Source: Dipteronia dyeriana (lineage: Eukaryota > Streptophyta > Magnoliopsida > Sapindales > Sapindaceae). From it: DNA of 64,000 nt. The notes beneath the pieces were generated by a model that searched no databases, was not told the DNA's origin, and saw nothing but the letters and a program-made list of their open reading frames with translations. Positions 1 through 11,150 of the stretch are shown piece after piece. Every line of letters begins with the position of its first letter. Position 1 is the stretch's first letter. The translations under genes and the position numbers were made by a program. The stretch spans positions 59,166,186 through 59,230,185 of the forward strand of contig CM065296.1 in assembly GCA_032871835.1 (NCBI GenBank), given 5' to 3'.

Positions 1-719
1 ATGTCATAAAACCTAACAATGTAGAGGAATATATGCCCTAAACGATAACTTGACGATGATTGTAGTAGTTTCGGTTGAGGATTACCTTTGGAGACGAATA
101 AGCACCATTGTAGAATGCTTGAGAGAAATTTTAATGGTGTTTTTTATGTTTGAATCAACTTCCCACGACTTAGGGTTTCTATAGCAATTATTGCGTATGT
201 GTGACTTCAGGGTGACCCAGAAGTCACTTTTATCACGTCGCTTTGCACCAAAATGGTCTCGTTTCACAAACAAATTAAAGAAAAAAGCGACCTGGAGGTC
301 GCTTAGTTTTACTTCCAAATGGTCGGCTTGAGGTAGCTTTCGTGTCTAGCTTAGGAATACATATTAGAGTCAAAAGAGATCACAGGACGACTTCATGTTG
401 GGTCGCCCCAATGTCGTTATCGTCTTTGTTTTGGAACAAGTAATCCGAGGAGATATTGACTACAGGGCGACATCGTGTTGGTCACCCTAAGGTCGCTACT
501 GCCTCGGTTTTGTTATATCTTCCTATCTTGCCTGACTTGTTCATCTAAGTTAAAAGGAATGTCAAACTTGTTTTTAAAATAACAACAGTTGAAGGAAATC
601 ACCCCCAAAATAAGTGGTTCGAGCAACCATATATATTGGGTATAGACTGAAAAGTTGGTTACCTTACGTTCAACTTGTTCAGGGATATTTATGTTCACTT
701 GTTCACTAAACAAATTAAA
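1..719. other. AT-rich non-coding flank
   Basis: No convincing coding region is visible on either strand; the open frames are short, lack recognisable motifs and overlap each other. A short dyad GCGACCT-GG-AGGTCGC lies near 289-304, and the words GGTCGC/GCGACC recur between 200 and 500. This may be the edge of an unclassified repeat. Confidence 0.5.
377..520. repeat. 80-bp imperfect tandem pair
   Basis: The stretch with CACAGGACGACTTC at 381 recurs 80 bp later as TACAGGGCGACATC at 461. In both copies it is followed by a TTGG(G)TC-rich stretch and a TTTTG-containing tail. The copies differ by many substitutions. No coding role is apparent. Confidence 0.5.
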
Positions 720-1980
720 CATTTATATGAACTTTAAACTCGTTCAATCTATATTGAACATGTTCACTACGGTTTACGTAAACTTGTTCAACGAACATGT
801 TTAAGGTTCGGTTGAACATTAAACTTATATAACCTATATTTAACTTATTTGTGAATTTCAACGTTGACTTGTACATTAAACTAGTAAAATGTTCAAAGCA
901 ATGTTTAACTTGTTCCCCCTATGTCGAACTTGTTGATAACGATTTTGACGTTCAATTGTTCTTTGACCAACTTTAACGTTCTAACAAACGTTGAAATTGT
1001 TCAACCTACGTTATATTTGTTCACGACGGTTGTATCGTTAATTGGTTTAATGAACATGTTCGACATTTACGTAAACGTTAAACTTGTTCACCCAATATTG
1101 TACTTATTAATAACCTTTTTTCGTTAATTTGTTCATTGACCAAGTTTAACGGTCTCAGTAACGTTAAGCTTGTTCATACTACGTTGGACTTATTCATATA
1201 CTGTTTTACACCAACAGTTTCAGTAAACAAGTTTAACGTTCTTAGCAATGTTAAACTTGTTCGTACTACGTTGAACTTATTTATAACGTCTTTTACATCA
1301 ACCTGTTCAGTAAACAAGTTTAACGTTGGGTTTAACGTTTGACTCGTTCAAATAACGTTCAACTTGTTCATTAAGATCTACGTTCAATTGTTCACAAAAC
1401 TGGTTTAACGTTATTCTCAACGTTAAACTCTTTTCAACTACGTTGAACTTGTTTATTAAGGTTGACGTTAACTTCAAGTTGAACAAGTTTAACGTTAATC
1501 TTAACGTTAAACTTGTTCAATCCACCAGTTGAACTTGTTCATAAAGGTTTATGTCGACTTGTTCATTGAACAAGTTAAACGTTAATATGAACGTAAAACT
1601 CGTTCAAACTACGTTGAACCTGTTCATGAAGATTTAAGTTGACTTGTTCGATGAACGAGTTTAACATTTTCAGATGAATGATAAATTCGTTCAACCTAGT
1701 TGAACATGTTCATGAAGATTTGCATTGACTTGTTCATGAAACGAGTTTACTGTTTATCTGAACGTTAAACCTGTTCAACATACGTTGAACTTGTTCTTCA
1801 CGAGTTACGTTGACTTGTTTACGGAACGAGTTTATTGTTAATCCTAATGTAAAACGTGTTCACTATACGTTGAAATTGTTTTTGAAAAAATTGGTTGACT
1901 TTTTTACCGAACAAGTTTAACGTTTCTCTAAATGTTAACGTCAAACTTATTCCACCTACCTTGAACCTGTTCTCGAAATT
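720..1980. repeat. Degenerate ~85-bp tandem array
   Basis: About fifteen diverged units are built from the words GTTGAACTTGTTCA, AACGTTAAACTTGTTC and GAACAAGTTTAACGTT. Counting from GTTGAAC to GTTGAAC gives periods of 85 and 86 bp in the best part (about 1530-1700). Each unit is itself two related halves of opposite orientation, so hairpins recur through the array. The clearest is GAACAAGTTTAACGTTAA, two bases, then its exact reverse complement at 1481-1518. The left edge is more diverged and the right edge fades into AT-rich DNA after 1980. No reading frame runs through it, so it looks like a decayed satellite or minisatellite. Confidence 0.8.
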
Positions 1981-2639
1981 TAAAATTTTTAAACCTTCAT
2001 TTTATTTAATTTATTTAATATAGTAAAATATATAATTTTCATGTATTTTTTTAACAGGTTTTTTAAAAAGTTAACTTTTTATTATATCAACCGGTTGTTT
2101 TTATTAGTCGTCTTCCATTATGTATTTTTTTGATATATTATTGTGATCTTTTAGTGTGTTTATACAGTACAAAATATATGGGTCCTTTGCACCAGAGCCA
2201 AGTCCCTCTGGAACTATTACAACTTGATACACTTTCTATTGAGACGGAGGGAGAGAGAGAGGTGGTTGTCTGAAGGCAAAAATGTGTTCAAGTTCACGAC
2301 ACCAACACAGACGTGCGAGCCAGTAACAGGAGGGCGGCTCGGTTCTGGTGGGGTCTATGCTTTCTGGGAATTTGACACGAGGCGACATTTCAAACTTTAT
2401 ACGATGATGTAATTAATCTATATGAATTTTGTCTGCTAGTTGTGGATGTATACTTCTGATTTGATGACATCGTACGTTTATTAAAAGAAAAAAACGAATC
2501 TTCCTATTTAGAAATAATAATAATAATAACAGATACTGATTCCCGAAAATAGATCCAATTTTTTTTAAAAATTTTGTATTTAGAAATAATAATAATAATA
2601 ATTACTGAAAAATATTATAAATATTTAAAGATATTAGAG
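1981..2639. other. AT-rich flank of the Tat insertion
   Basis: Mostly low-complexity AT DNA. Two similar stretches, TATTTAGAAATAATAATAAT at about 2505 and again at about 2578, each contain an AAT/AAC microsatellite. A 62-codon open frame at 2224-2412 (plus strand) sits in a locally less AT-rich patch, but I recognise no family in it. The last five bases (2635-2639, TAGAG) are the left target-site duplication of the retrotransposon that follows. Confidence 0.5.
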
Positions 2640-3541
2640 TGTTGACGTAAAGTTCTGGATACGTGAGAAAAGTCAACAACATTGGATTTTAGCTGTGATT
2701 TCAAAGAGAAAGAGAAGGAGAAAGTAACTGGACACAAGTTTTACGTGGTAAAACTCCGATGACCGGAGAAAAGTCAACGGGTGGTTGAATAAACAACCGA
2801 TCCAAAATCCACTAATGAAAAAGATTTACAACTCTCGATCTCTCTTTTTCCTCTCTGTTTTTTGCTATATATTTTATGACGAGATTATGAGTCTATTTAT
2901 ATATGCATAGAACCCTAATACTTCTTGTACAAGTAACAAAAGATCTTTGTATTTAATTATGATTGGTTACTTGTTCGAAGTAGTCTGTCTTCTTTCATAT
3001 TTCGGAGACTTGTATAAAGATCGGACTCTAGTGATATAGTCCAGTTAGGACTTATTTCCTTATAAATGCGTATCTTTTTGAAGAAATAAAATTGTTGTCT
3101 GATTTGGAACCTTTTTCCTGTTTGGTATTCTATTTATCTTGAGATTCTTCTTTGATGCAGATATCTTTGTGTATTTGAACATGATTCTTGGTTTGTGCGA
3201 GTTTTGTGCTGGGCTTCTTTATTCGGGTTTCTTCATGTTTGTCCTGAGCAGAACATGATGTTACCTGGTCCCGAATGACATCATCTACTCTTGAGTATAT
3301 CATGACGTCAGCTAACCCCGAGCTACGTTAACTGATCCCGAGTAGAATATGACGTCAACTAACCCTGAGCAACATTAACTGATTCCGAGTAGGCTTTGCT
3401 TAATACTTATTTTTATATTTACTCGGGTTCCTATTTTTCGGAAATCTTGCGAGATATTTTCTGAATGCCTATTTGGATTTCTACCTGGCAATTTCATCAT
3501 TTGTCAATGACGTGTATGTCTGATAAATTTTACATACGACA
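2640..3541 (-). repeat. 3' LTR of the Tat-like element
   Basis: This 902-bp copy pairs with 20267-21167. Both begin TGTTGACG and end TACGACA when read on the plus strand. By eye the pair differs often, roughly one base in ten near the TGTTGACG end and fewer further in, so the insertion is not recent. A TATA-like sequence on the coding strand overlaps 2894-2903. The words CCCGAGTA/CCCGAGCA with GACGTCA recur as short imperfect repeats at 3270-3400. Confidence 0.93.
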
Positions 3542-3556
3542 ATACCCCCTTAAAAT
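3542..3556 (-). other. Polypurine tract of the Tat-like element
   Basis: On the minus strand the bases directly before the LTR start are TTTTAAGGGGGTAT, a purine-rich stretch in the position where plus-strand DNA synthesis is primed. It also fixes the minus orientation of the element. Confidence 0.75.
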
Positions 3557-4033
3557 ATTTTTGCCAAACAAGGTTTCGTTTCGGGCAAAAGTATTTTAAT
3601 CAACCCTTCAATTTTTACATCTCATTAATGCCAGAGTAAATATCTTTTCATAATGACGTGTCTTAATGGTGACCATGTAAATTCAATTTACCTCTTCACG
3701 CGAGATCTCAATGATTGCGATGTTTTGGAGTTCTAACGGCTTTAGCCAGTTCTTCTCTTAACACGTGTCCTCTACCGCTTCATTTCTCGATACCATTTAT
3801 GAGAAACAACCTACGCATCCCCTAGTGTGCCGTTTACGTCATCAAATCTATGTTAGATTTTTCCCGCTTCTTGAGATTCTAGGGTTTTGTGCTATTATCC
3901 CTTTAAATTCTCCATTGAACGGAGTTGCCCTAGCTTATTCTTAAACTCAAACCAGAAATTTTCCAACCCAGGTTTCTTTCCGCTGAAAATCTCAGTTATT
4001 CATTGAAGTTTTTACATTAGGTTTCTTCACTCA
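3557..4033. other. Spacer upstream of the antisense gene
   Basis: Non-coding spacer between the purine tract and the first long frame of the antisense gene. It should contain the 5' leader and perhaps the promoter of that gene. I see pyrimidine-rich stretches and one AGGGTTTTGTGC-like leader sequence, but no clear TATA box. Confidence 0.4.
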
Positions 4034-5195
4034 ATGTTAGTTTTAATGAATCCGACTTCCCGTCGTCGACTCTTTACTATAGCTCTAGAAGCGCTTGATC
4101 GTGGGGATTTTCAACTGGTTTCTTGCACTCAAAGATTATTGGGGGAAATCCCACCTGATGAACCTTCTTTTTTAGAAGTCGACGTTTCTGGGCTTTACCT
4201 TGACGTTTGTTTCAGTTCTGAATCATCTAGTTATGAATCTTCATTTCTGATCATAGGGTACCTCTTCGATCGAGGATGGGGAAACATCAAAGTAAAAGTG
4301 AAGTCTATAAGCACAACTCGGGCAGCGTCCGGATCAGGGAGCAGAATATTGATGAGAAGGACGTTGAAGAGGAGTTTAGAAAATCTCTTCTATCTTTTTC
4401 TGTCGATCGCCTAAGTGGGTATGATACCGAGCCGAATGTGGTCGGGAAGGATGAGATCGGGAAATATCGTGCCCGATTCGACTTGGATGATTCAGTTATT
4501 CTGATTCCTTCCGGTGATAGAGCGGCGTGGAACCCTCCCCCGGGTATGGTGGCAATCTATGGGTCCATGCTTTATTGAGGCATCACTTTTCCTCTTCAGC
4601 TGTTTATCGCCTGGTTTCTGGCTGAGGCAGGGATTGCTCCAGCCCAACTGACCCCAAACAGCTACAAGATCTTGATATGCATATGGTACATATGGAGCCG
4701 AATGAACCTGTCGCCGCCTTCCTCGAGTGAAATCAGGCACTTCTACACGCTAAGGCAGTCTGGTCGGACAGGGGCTTATTTTCTCATGTCTAACCCGCCA
4801 GATTGCTAGGTCCTCGAGGGGACAAAAGTGAATTGGAGAGTTGATACCTCCGATGATGCCAAAAAGAGGGGCTTTGTATAGGGATTTCCTTCATCCAACA
4901 AGTACTGGAAGAACAACCGGTTTTTCGCCAGAGGAAACCTTGGACTTGAAGTTACTCTTTCGACTGGGGAAACTCTGACGGTGCTGAAAGTTTCCCATTT
5001 TTTTTGTTCCCCTTTTTTTCTGTTCCCCTTAGGTGTGGAACAAGAAAAAACATGAATTTTGCAATGCTGAGCTGGCCAGACTTGCTCGGGCTGCAGTTTG
5101 CACTTTGGAAAAAAAGAGTAGGGTTTATCTTTTTAATGAGAAGAAGATGATAGATCTTGGCTTTTTTAACCAGATTTCAGGCTACTACAGATTAT

Positions 5196-5273
5196 GTACG
5201 TGATCTTTGTACCCCTTTTTTTTAAATGTTGCTTTTTATATTCTGACGCGATTCTTTTTTTTTTTTCTCTAAG
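5196..5273 (+). other. Probable 78-nt intron in the antisense gene
   Basis: A donor GTACGTG follows coding sequence ending around LCT. A T-rich tract and TCTCTAAG acceptor follow, after which coding-like sequence resumes with MYDSDIVC. Length and composition fit a small plant intron. A shorter pyrimidine-rich gap at 4990-5032 may be another, but 43 bp is too short for a normal one. Confidence 0.6.
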
Positions 5274-6040
5274 TGTATGACTCGGACATCGTCTGTGGTC
5301 AAGTGAAGTCAATCCTTCAAGCGAGCCAAAAAGAACCTTCTCGTCAGAGCAAATAAGGCATTACCCCACCTGAGTCAGATGAGGACCTTGATGAGGCTGA
5401 GCAGATCCCCGAGTATGTTCCCAAAGAAGTCATCCGATCGACCGTAGGAAAGTCTAGTGGTCCGAGTGGCTATACTCAGGAATTGCCTGAAGACGAGGGG
5501 AGGTAGAGCGATGGTCTTGGTGAGGGGCCTGGTGAATCGAGCTCCCTGGTTGAAGTCCTTATCGAGCAGATGGACGCTGGTGATGGAGGTAAAACTTCTG
5601 ATGGACGAGTAAATATAGGTTCAAACTTTTTTGAATCCTTCCGGGATGATGATCAAGAAGATCTGTCAGCTGATCTCGGCTTCCACAGTTCTCGGGCTGA
5701 GAAAAAAAAGGCGGTCAATTCTCTGCTCATCCTCATAAGGTTCCTCGGGTAGTTTCATTCATCGACTCCAGTGATGAAGACACCGGGGTTGAGATTCCCC
5801 CGTGCGTTGATGATGAAGCATCGGCGGGTGTGGAGACTTCTGACCAGAACATGGGCTTTTTCCCCTGAGGTTGAAGATCTGAGGGATGAATCTTTGGGAG
5901 GTCCTTTCTATCCTTCTCCCTAGGATATGCTCAGGGTGATGTCATCTGGTCAGGCTTTCATCCGGGATGATCATTGGAGCCACCTCAGGGACGCTTATTT
6001 GACGAGTCGTCTTTAGAATATTTTTAACAGCACATCTTAT

Positions 6041-6108
6041 GTAAGTTTTATTCCTAACTCTCAATCATCTTGCTTGCTTGCTAGATTTTTAATTTCATTT
6101 CCTTATAG
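6041..6108 (+). other. Probable 68-nt intron in the antisense gene
   Basis: The donor is GTAAGTTTTATTCC, close to the plant consensus, and the acceptor TTCCTTATAG is directly followed by ATGGTGGCCGAGTTTGC, the start of the coiled-coil segment. The intervening 68 bp is T-rich with CTAAC and CTAG words suitable for a branch point. Confidence 0.65.
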
Positions 6109-6966
6109 ATGGTGGCCGAGTTTGCTGAGCTGGTTCAAACGCAGCAACGTCAAGCTGATCGAATAAGGCATCTTGAAGCTTTGCTGAAAGAGAGTGAGGA
6201 TAGCCATGCTCGGGTTGAATCGGCTTATCAAAAGGAAGTTGGGTCTGCCTAAGTGTTTGCTGACCACTGTTTGGCGAAACAAGTGGTGGCCGAGGAAAGA
6301 GCTTATTTGGCAGAGGAGAAGACTATGTTGCTTCAAAATTTATTGTCTTCTGCCCAAGAATCGATGCTCAAAGTCGAACAGGAAGTGGAGCAATCAAAGT
6401 CGGCATATGAACAGAAGATTGAAGACTTGAAGCACCAGGCTTTGACGGTTGAATCCTTATCCAAAGAGGCCAGGCTGGAACTTGAACTCCAAGGGGTTGG
6501 TTGCTTTAAAAGATCCCCTGCTTATGATGCCCTTCTCCTTCAGGAATTTCAGAGAGGGCTAGTTTCAGCTGGTGAATTTTTTAAGGTCAAGAATCGGGCA
6601 ACTGAAAAAACCAGAACCAATTGGGAGTTGTCGATCAAGAACCACGTGGATCGGTCCCTAGAATCTCTTCGGACTCAGATGAAGAAGTGGAGAGCTTATT
6701 GTCGCAGTTGAGGCAAAGAGCCCCATCCCATACATTTGGAGGTTCCATCGGAGCACTCTCTCTCGACCTTTTATGCCAGTGGGGAGTCGGGTGTGGAAGG
6801 TGTGGTGCTTGATGTCGAACCAATCCCTAGAGAAGATTACAGCGAAGGGATGGATGATTCGGTCGATTTAATTACTTGGCCTTTAAACGAAAGTCTTCTC
6901 CGCGAGTACGAGATGGTGACCGACCCGAGCATCGGCAAGAGTTCCAAATCCTCCTCCCAGCCTTGA

Positions 6967-7846
6967 TTTATTTTTGTAGAGATTCTTTTTTGTAAAGATT
7001 ATTCTTTGTAAAGATTACTATTGGTGAATGTGATTTGTAATTCAAAACCGAGTGTTAATCAAATTCCTTGCTCAAAATTTCACCGAGTGTCATATCTAAC
7101 TTGATTTTATTATTGCTTCTAATGTCGAGTATCTTATTAAACTGACTATTGCAATCTATGCCAAGTATCTTATTAAACTAACTATTGCAATCTTTATACC
7201 AAGTATCTTATTAAACTGTCTATTGCAATCTATGCCAAGTGTCTTATTAAACTGGCAATTGCAATCTTTATGTCAAGTATCTTATTAAACTGGTTGTTAA
7301 CCGAGTCATCTTGAAACAAACGAGTAGATTTATGTGTTTCATACTCGGGTTATTACCCAAACATTACATCAAGGCTTACCATGATCATATGTTCAAGTCC
7401 TCACACATTACCAAGGACTCTCCCCAGTTTTCTGTGCAAGGGTTTACCGAATCGTTAAGCTTTTCGAATCGCTTAACACAACTGCGTATTTCACCGGAAT
7501 TTTTCCTGACAGCCCCCCGAGCCGTTTTCCAGAATCTGGTGCATCGGGTTTGCCTTTTTTCTGAGGTCGACTGACCTTGCTCTGCTGGCATGCTCATTCG
7601 AGCTTCTCCTCCCATTCGGGAATTAATGGTCCCGAGTATTCTATTTGCATGTTCTTATTATCATGCTCGTCTTTCATATGTTTTTATAATCATATGCTTT
7701 ATTTTTCGAAAATCCCGAATTTGATTCTTATTTATAACTGCAAAACCAACAATGATTTAAATTCCAAAGCTAATAACTGATCTGACTAAAATTGTTCTAA
7801 CTAAAGAAAACAAAGAACAATTTTAAGGATAGAAAATCTTCAGGTA
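6967..7846. other. Spacer between antisense gene and integrase
   Basis: The 3' end of the antisense gene and the 3' end of pol face each other across this non-coding spacer. It holds the 36/38-bp tandem repeat at 7127-7293 and T-rich stretches that could contain poly(A) signals for the plus-strand transcript (for example TTTGTAAAGATT words at 6970-7020). No further coding region is supported. Confidence 0.5.
7127..7293. repeat. 36/38-bp tandem repeat
   Basis: Four and a half units of the form AAGTATCTTATTAAACTG, ACTATTGCAATCT, TATGCC alternate between 36 and 38 bp, so the higher-order unit is 74 bp. Units differ by single substitutions. Confidence 0.85.
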
Positions 7847-9190
7847 TTAGGCATTGCATGGTCGGGGTAAGACCTCTCCATTGGGTCGTACAATCCAATA
7901 TCCTCCATGGACAGTTATTCCTTCAATTTTGTACGGGCCTTCCCACTTATCAACCAGGGAACTTGCAGCTTTGTTTTTAATATTCAATGAAACCTTTCTG
8001 AGTACCAGGTCTCCTAGTTGGAATTTCCTGACCCGAACATGAGAATTGTAGTGGCGAGCTACTCTTTGCTGATATGCCATGTTTCATATTCGGGACTTCT
8101 CCCTTTTCTCTTCTAGCTCATCTAGACTTTGTAACAACATATCAACATTCTGATCTTCATTATATAGCCTGACCCGGGGTGATGCATATGATGTTTCTAC
8201 GGGGATAACAACTTCTGTTCCAAATGCTAAAGTGAATGGAGTCTCTCCGGTTGAAGTTCTTGTTGTTGTCCGATATGCCTATAATACTTCGGGAAGTTTT
8301 TCAACCCAACTTCCTTTCTTGGCATCTATCTTTGCTTTGAGTGTGTACTTGATGATTTTGTTCATTACTTCAACCTTCCCATTTGTTTGAGGGTGGGCAG
8401 GTGTGGCATAGTAATTGGCAATCCGGTACTCTTTGCACAGTTGTCTGAATTTCAGATTATCGAACTGGGTGCCGTTGTCAGTGATAATAGTGTTTGGAAC
8501 TCCAAATCTATAAAGTATATTCTTTTTCACGAATTTTATGGTATTTGCTTCTGTGGTATGCACTAATGCTTCAGCTTCTGCCCACTTCGTGAAATAATCA
8601 ACGTCTACTATTGCATATTTTGCTCCACCCCCCGTCCCTACTGACATCAGGCCAATTAAATCCAAACCCCACTTGGCAAATAGCCATGGGGACGTGAGGT
8701 TTCTGAGTTGTTCAGGGGGTTGTCGGATATCATTAGCAATCTTTTGGCAAGTATTGTAGCTCTCAGAACATCGTTGTGCATCTGAGAATAAAGTAGGCCA
8801 ATAATATCCTTGCCTGAGTACCTTGTGTGCTAAACTTTTACCCCCAGTATGGTTTCTGCAAACTCCCCCATAGATTTCCTGTAATATCCGACATGCATCC
8901 TCCTCTAATACATATCTTTGGAGTATTCGGGAAAACCCCCTTCTGTATAGTTCTCCTCCAACTAACGTGTACCTTGCTGATCGATACCTGATACGTTTTG
9001 CTTGTAAGGGATCTTCCGGGAGCACGCCTTCTTCCAGAAACCTTCTCAGTTGAGTCATCCAACCGTCTGGAGGTGTTTGGATTTCTAAAATTTCAAAGTT
9101 TTTTTGTTCAGCTGTGCTCGGTTTGAGGAGATGTGCGACCAGAATAGTTTTTGGCCTAATTGTGGTTGTTGTTGATGCTAGTTTGGACAA
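7847..9190 (-). pseudogene. Tat-like integrase (pol C-terminal part)
   Basis: The main frame 9190-8279 begins in the RNase H/integrase linker. It shows the N-terminal zinc-binding arrangement (NHTGG, LAHKVL, RCSESYNTC) and the catalytic core: first Asp in KWGLDLIGL, second in IITDNGTQFD, and Glu in QTNGKVEVMNKI. A stop at about 8278 interrupts it. The frame resumes (8277-8081) through TPFTLAFGTEVVIP, which is typical of plant Gypsy integrases, and ends (8080-7847) with a domain containing GDLVLRKV and KWEGPYKI. Integrase would insert the element's cDNA into the nuclear genome. With stops in the frame it is dead. No chromodomain is visible, as expected for Tat. Confidence 0.92.
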
Positions 9191-10483
9191 AGCATCTGCC
9201 TTTTCATTCTCCTCCCTGAGGATTTGGGCAATCCTATATTCTTTGAATTTCTGGAGGAGCTATTTTGAAATGTCACGATAGGCTATCATGCCTTCATCTC
9301 TTGCTTGGTATTCATCTAGGACTTGGTTGACAACTACTTGTGAATCGCTAAATATCTCGACCTCATCTGCCCCGAGGGCTATGCAAACTCTGAGTCCAAC
9401 TAGTAGCGCCTCGTACTTGGCTTGATTATTTATTGCTTTGAAGTCAAACCTCATGGCATATTCGACATCATCTTCTTCCGGAGTGCATACTATGATCCCT
9501 GCCCCGCTGCCGTGAGTGTTTGAAGAGCCATCTACATACAATTTCCATGGGAAATTTTTGCCCAACATCTTTTTTGCTTCCAGATTTGGTTAAGTGAATT
9601 CTACTGTAAAATCTACCACTGCTTGGCCTTTGAGAGAAGTCCTGGGGACATACTGGATATCGAATTCACTTAGCTTGATTGCCCATTTGGTTAGTCTTCT
9701 TAAAATTTCTGGCATCTGTAAAATTTGCTTAAGTGGGCAGTCGGTGAGAACCTGGATTGTATGAGCCTGAAGGATTGACTTCGATTCCCCTTTGGTGAAC
9801 TTGGAAACCCAGGAATTTTTCTGAAGGAACTCCAAATAAGCACATGTTCGGATTCAGCTTCATTTGGTATCTCCTCAAAACATTGAACGTCTCTCGTAGG
9901 TCTGAAGTATGCTTGACTGCCGAGATGCTCTTGGTCAGCATGTCATCTATGTATACTTCAATGTTTCTTCCTATTTGTAGTGCAAAATTCTGTTGACCAG
10001 CCTTTGGTATGTTGTCCCTGCATTTTTTAATCCCAAGGGCATTATTGTGTAACAATGTAAACCCTGATCGGTTGTGAACGCCGTTTTATCTTCGTCAGCC
10101 TTGTTCATCCAGTTTTTGTTATATCCCTAGTAGGCGTCCATGAAACTTAGTAATTCGTGACCTGATGTAGCGTCAACTAATTGGTCTATCCTTGGCAGTG
10201 GAAAACTGTCTTTCGGGCATGCTTTGTTTAAATCTGTGAAATCTACGCATATTTTCCACTGACCGTTTTTCTTTTGGACGAGGACCACATTAGCTACCCA
10301 TTGAGGATAACTAATCTCTCTTATTGACCCTACATCGAGTAACTTTTCTACTTCCTGCTTGATTGCCTGACTTCTCTAGAGATTGAATGACCTTCTCTTT
10401 TGTATCACTGGTTTTGCATTTGGGTCTACTGCGAGATGATGAGATGTTATTCAGGCATCTATCCTGACCATGTCTTCATGACT
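9191..10483 (-). pseudogene. Tat-like reverse transcriptase and RNase H, deleted
   Basis: On the minus strand, motifs appear in order. First comes QKKNGQWKICVDF and LNKACPKDSFPLPRID (fingers/palm, about 10330-10200). Next is the catalytic YIDD in EVYIDDMLTKS near 9940. The segment FLGFQVHQRGIEVNPS follows and ends abruptly. The frame then resumes at about 9835 with sequence from the far end of the RT-linked RNase H (TIQVLTDCPLKQIL, KWAIKLSEFDIQY). Roughly a hundred codons of thumb and the first RNase H domain are therefore missing. A second RNase H, typical of Tat elements, is at 9568-9260 (KLYVDGSSNTHGSGAGI, then FSDSQVVVNQV). There are several stops and frameshifts between 9840 and 10480. 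Confidence 0.9.
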
Positions 10484-11150
10484 TCAGACGAACACATCAT
10501 TGTATTCTTTGAGTAGATCAATGAGGCTTTGTTTGACTTTTCCTTCCAAATTGGCCCCGATCTTGATCTTCTTATCTGGTTCATCTTCTTTCAAGATAAT
10601 TTCTTCGACCGGTTCATTTTTGGACTCCTTCGACTCTTCCCTTGGATCAAATTCGAATGACAGTGACTCTATGTTCTGACTCGGCTGTGTTATAGTGCAT
10701 ACTTGTTCACCATCATTTTTGTCTTTGTATACTGACAGGTTAGCTCTTCGTGCCATCTCCTGGGACACCTTGACTAATCCGACCCCGTGTTCGGTCGGGA
10801 ATTTGATCATCAATGTATAAGTAGCTGTTACGACCTTAGTTTTATTCAAGAATGGCCGACCCAACAATGCATTATACGGCCAATTGTCTAAGTCTACTAC
10901 TACGAAATCGAGTAATACTGTTCTCTGGCAAGGTGCTACTCCAATTTTTACGGGTAACTTTACCGTCTTGAGGGGCCTAACCTTAACTCCGCCGAATCCT
11001 TTGAGTGGGGTATGAAAAGGATACAGATCCTTTCTGTCCAACATGAGTTAATCGTAGACAGCTATATTGAGAATGTCTGCTGAACTTCCATTGTCTATTA
11101 AAATTTTCCTGACTTCCCTGTGTCCAATTCAGGCACTTATGACCAGGACA
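10484..11150 (-). pseudogene. Tat-like aspartic protease and linker
   Basis: The protease active-site region is seen on the minus strand near 11090-11100 as a degraded form of I-D-x-G-S-S-A-D. It is followed by the Met-Leu-Asp-Arg-Lys block at 11044, FGGVKVRPLKTVKLPV, and NALLGRPFLN, the usual flap and C-terminal signature of Gypsy proteases. A charged linker rich in E and K (about 10690-10560) leads toward reverse transcriptase. The protease would cut the Gag-Pol polyprotein. A frameshift near 11045 breaks the frame through the active site. Confidence 0.85.

Larger units (their letters stand above)
4034..6966 (+). pseudogene. Antisense extra ORF of Tat element (Transposase_28-like), decayed
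   Basis: It runs opposite to gag-pol, between integrase and the 3' LTR. The first part (4034-4800) encodes a block with NPPPGMVAIYGSMLY, then a segment rich in F, L and W, then IRHFYTLRQSGRTGAYFL. This pattern matches the plant 'putative gypsy-type transposon' domain (Pfam Transposase_28, from memory). The later part (about 6109-6700) is a long coiled coil rich in E, K, Q and L, ending near SPAYDALLLQEFQRGL, a usual C-terminal signature of these proteins. Frameshifts occur near 4280, and in-frame stops occur at about 4577, 4807, 4879 and 6251. Two good introns (5196-5273 and 6041-6108) interrupt it on the plus strand, which confirms the direction. The natural product's function is not established; roles in DNA binding or regulation have only been suggested. 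The start at 4034 is the first Met of the longest frame and may not be the true one. Confidence 0.8.

Noticed and set aside
2224..2412. 62-codon frame in a less AT-rich patch
   Set aside because: No family signature, no flanking exons, and short enough to be chance.
4990..5032. 43-bp intron in the antisense gene
   Set aside because: GT...AG ends and a pyrimidine tract are present, but the length is below what plants normally splice. It could be a deletion within a former intron.
7311..7574. 87-codon frame in the Tat spacer
   Set aside because: It lies in the non-coding spacer, has no motif, and overlaps an equally open minus-strand frame.
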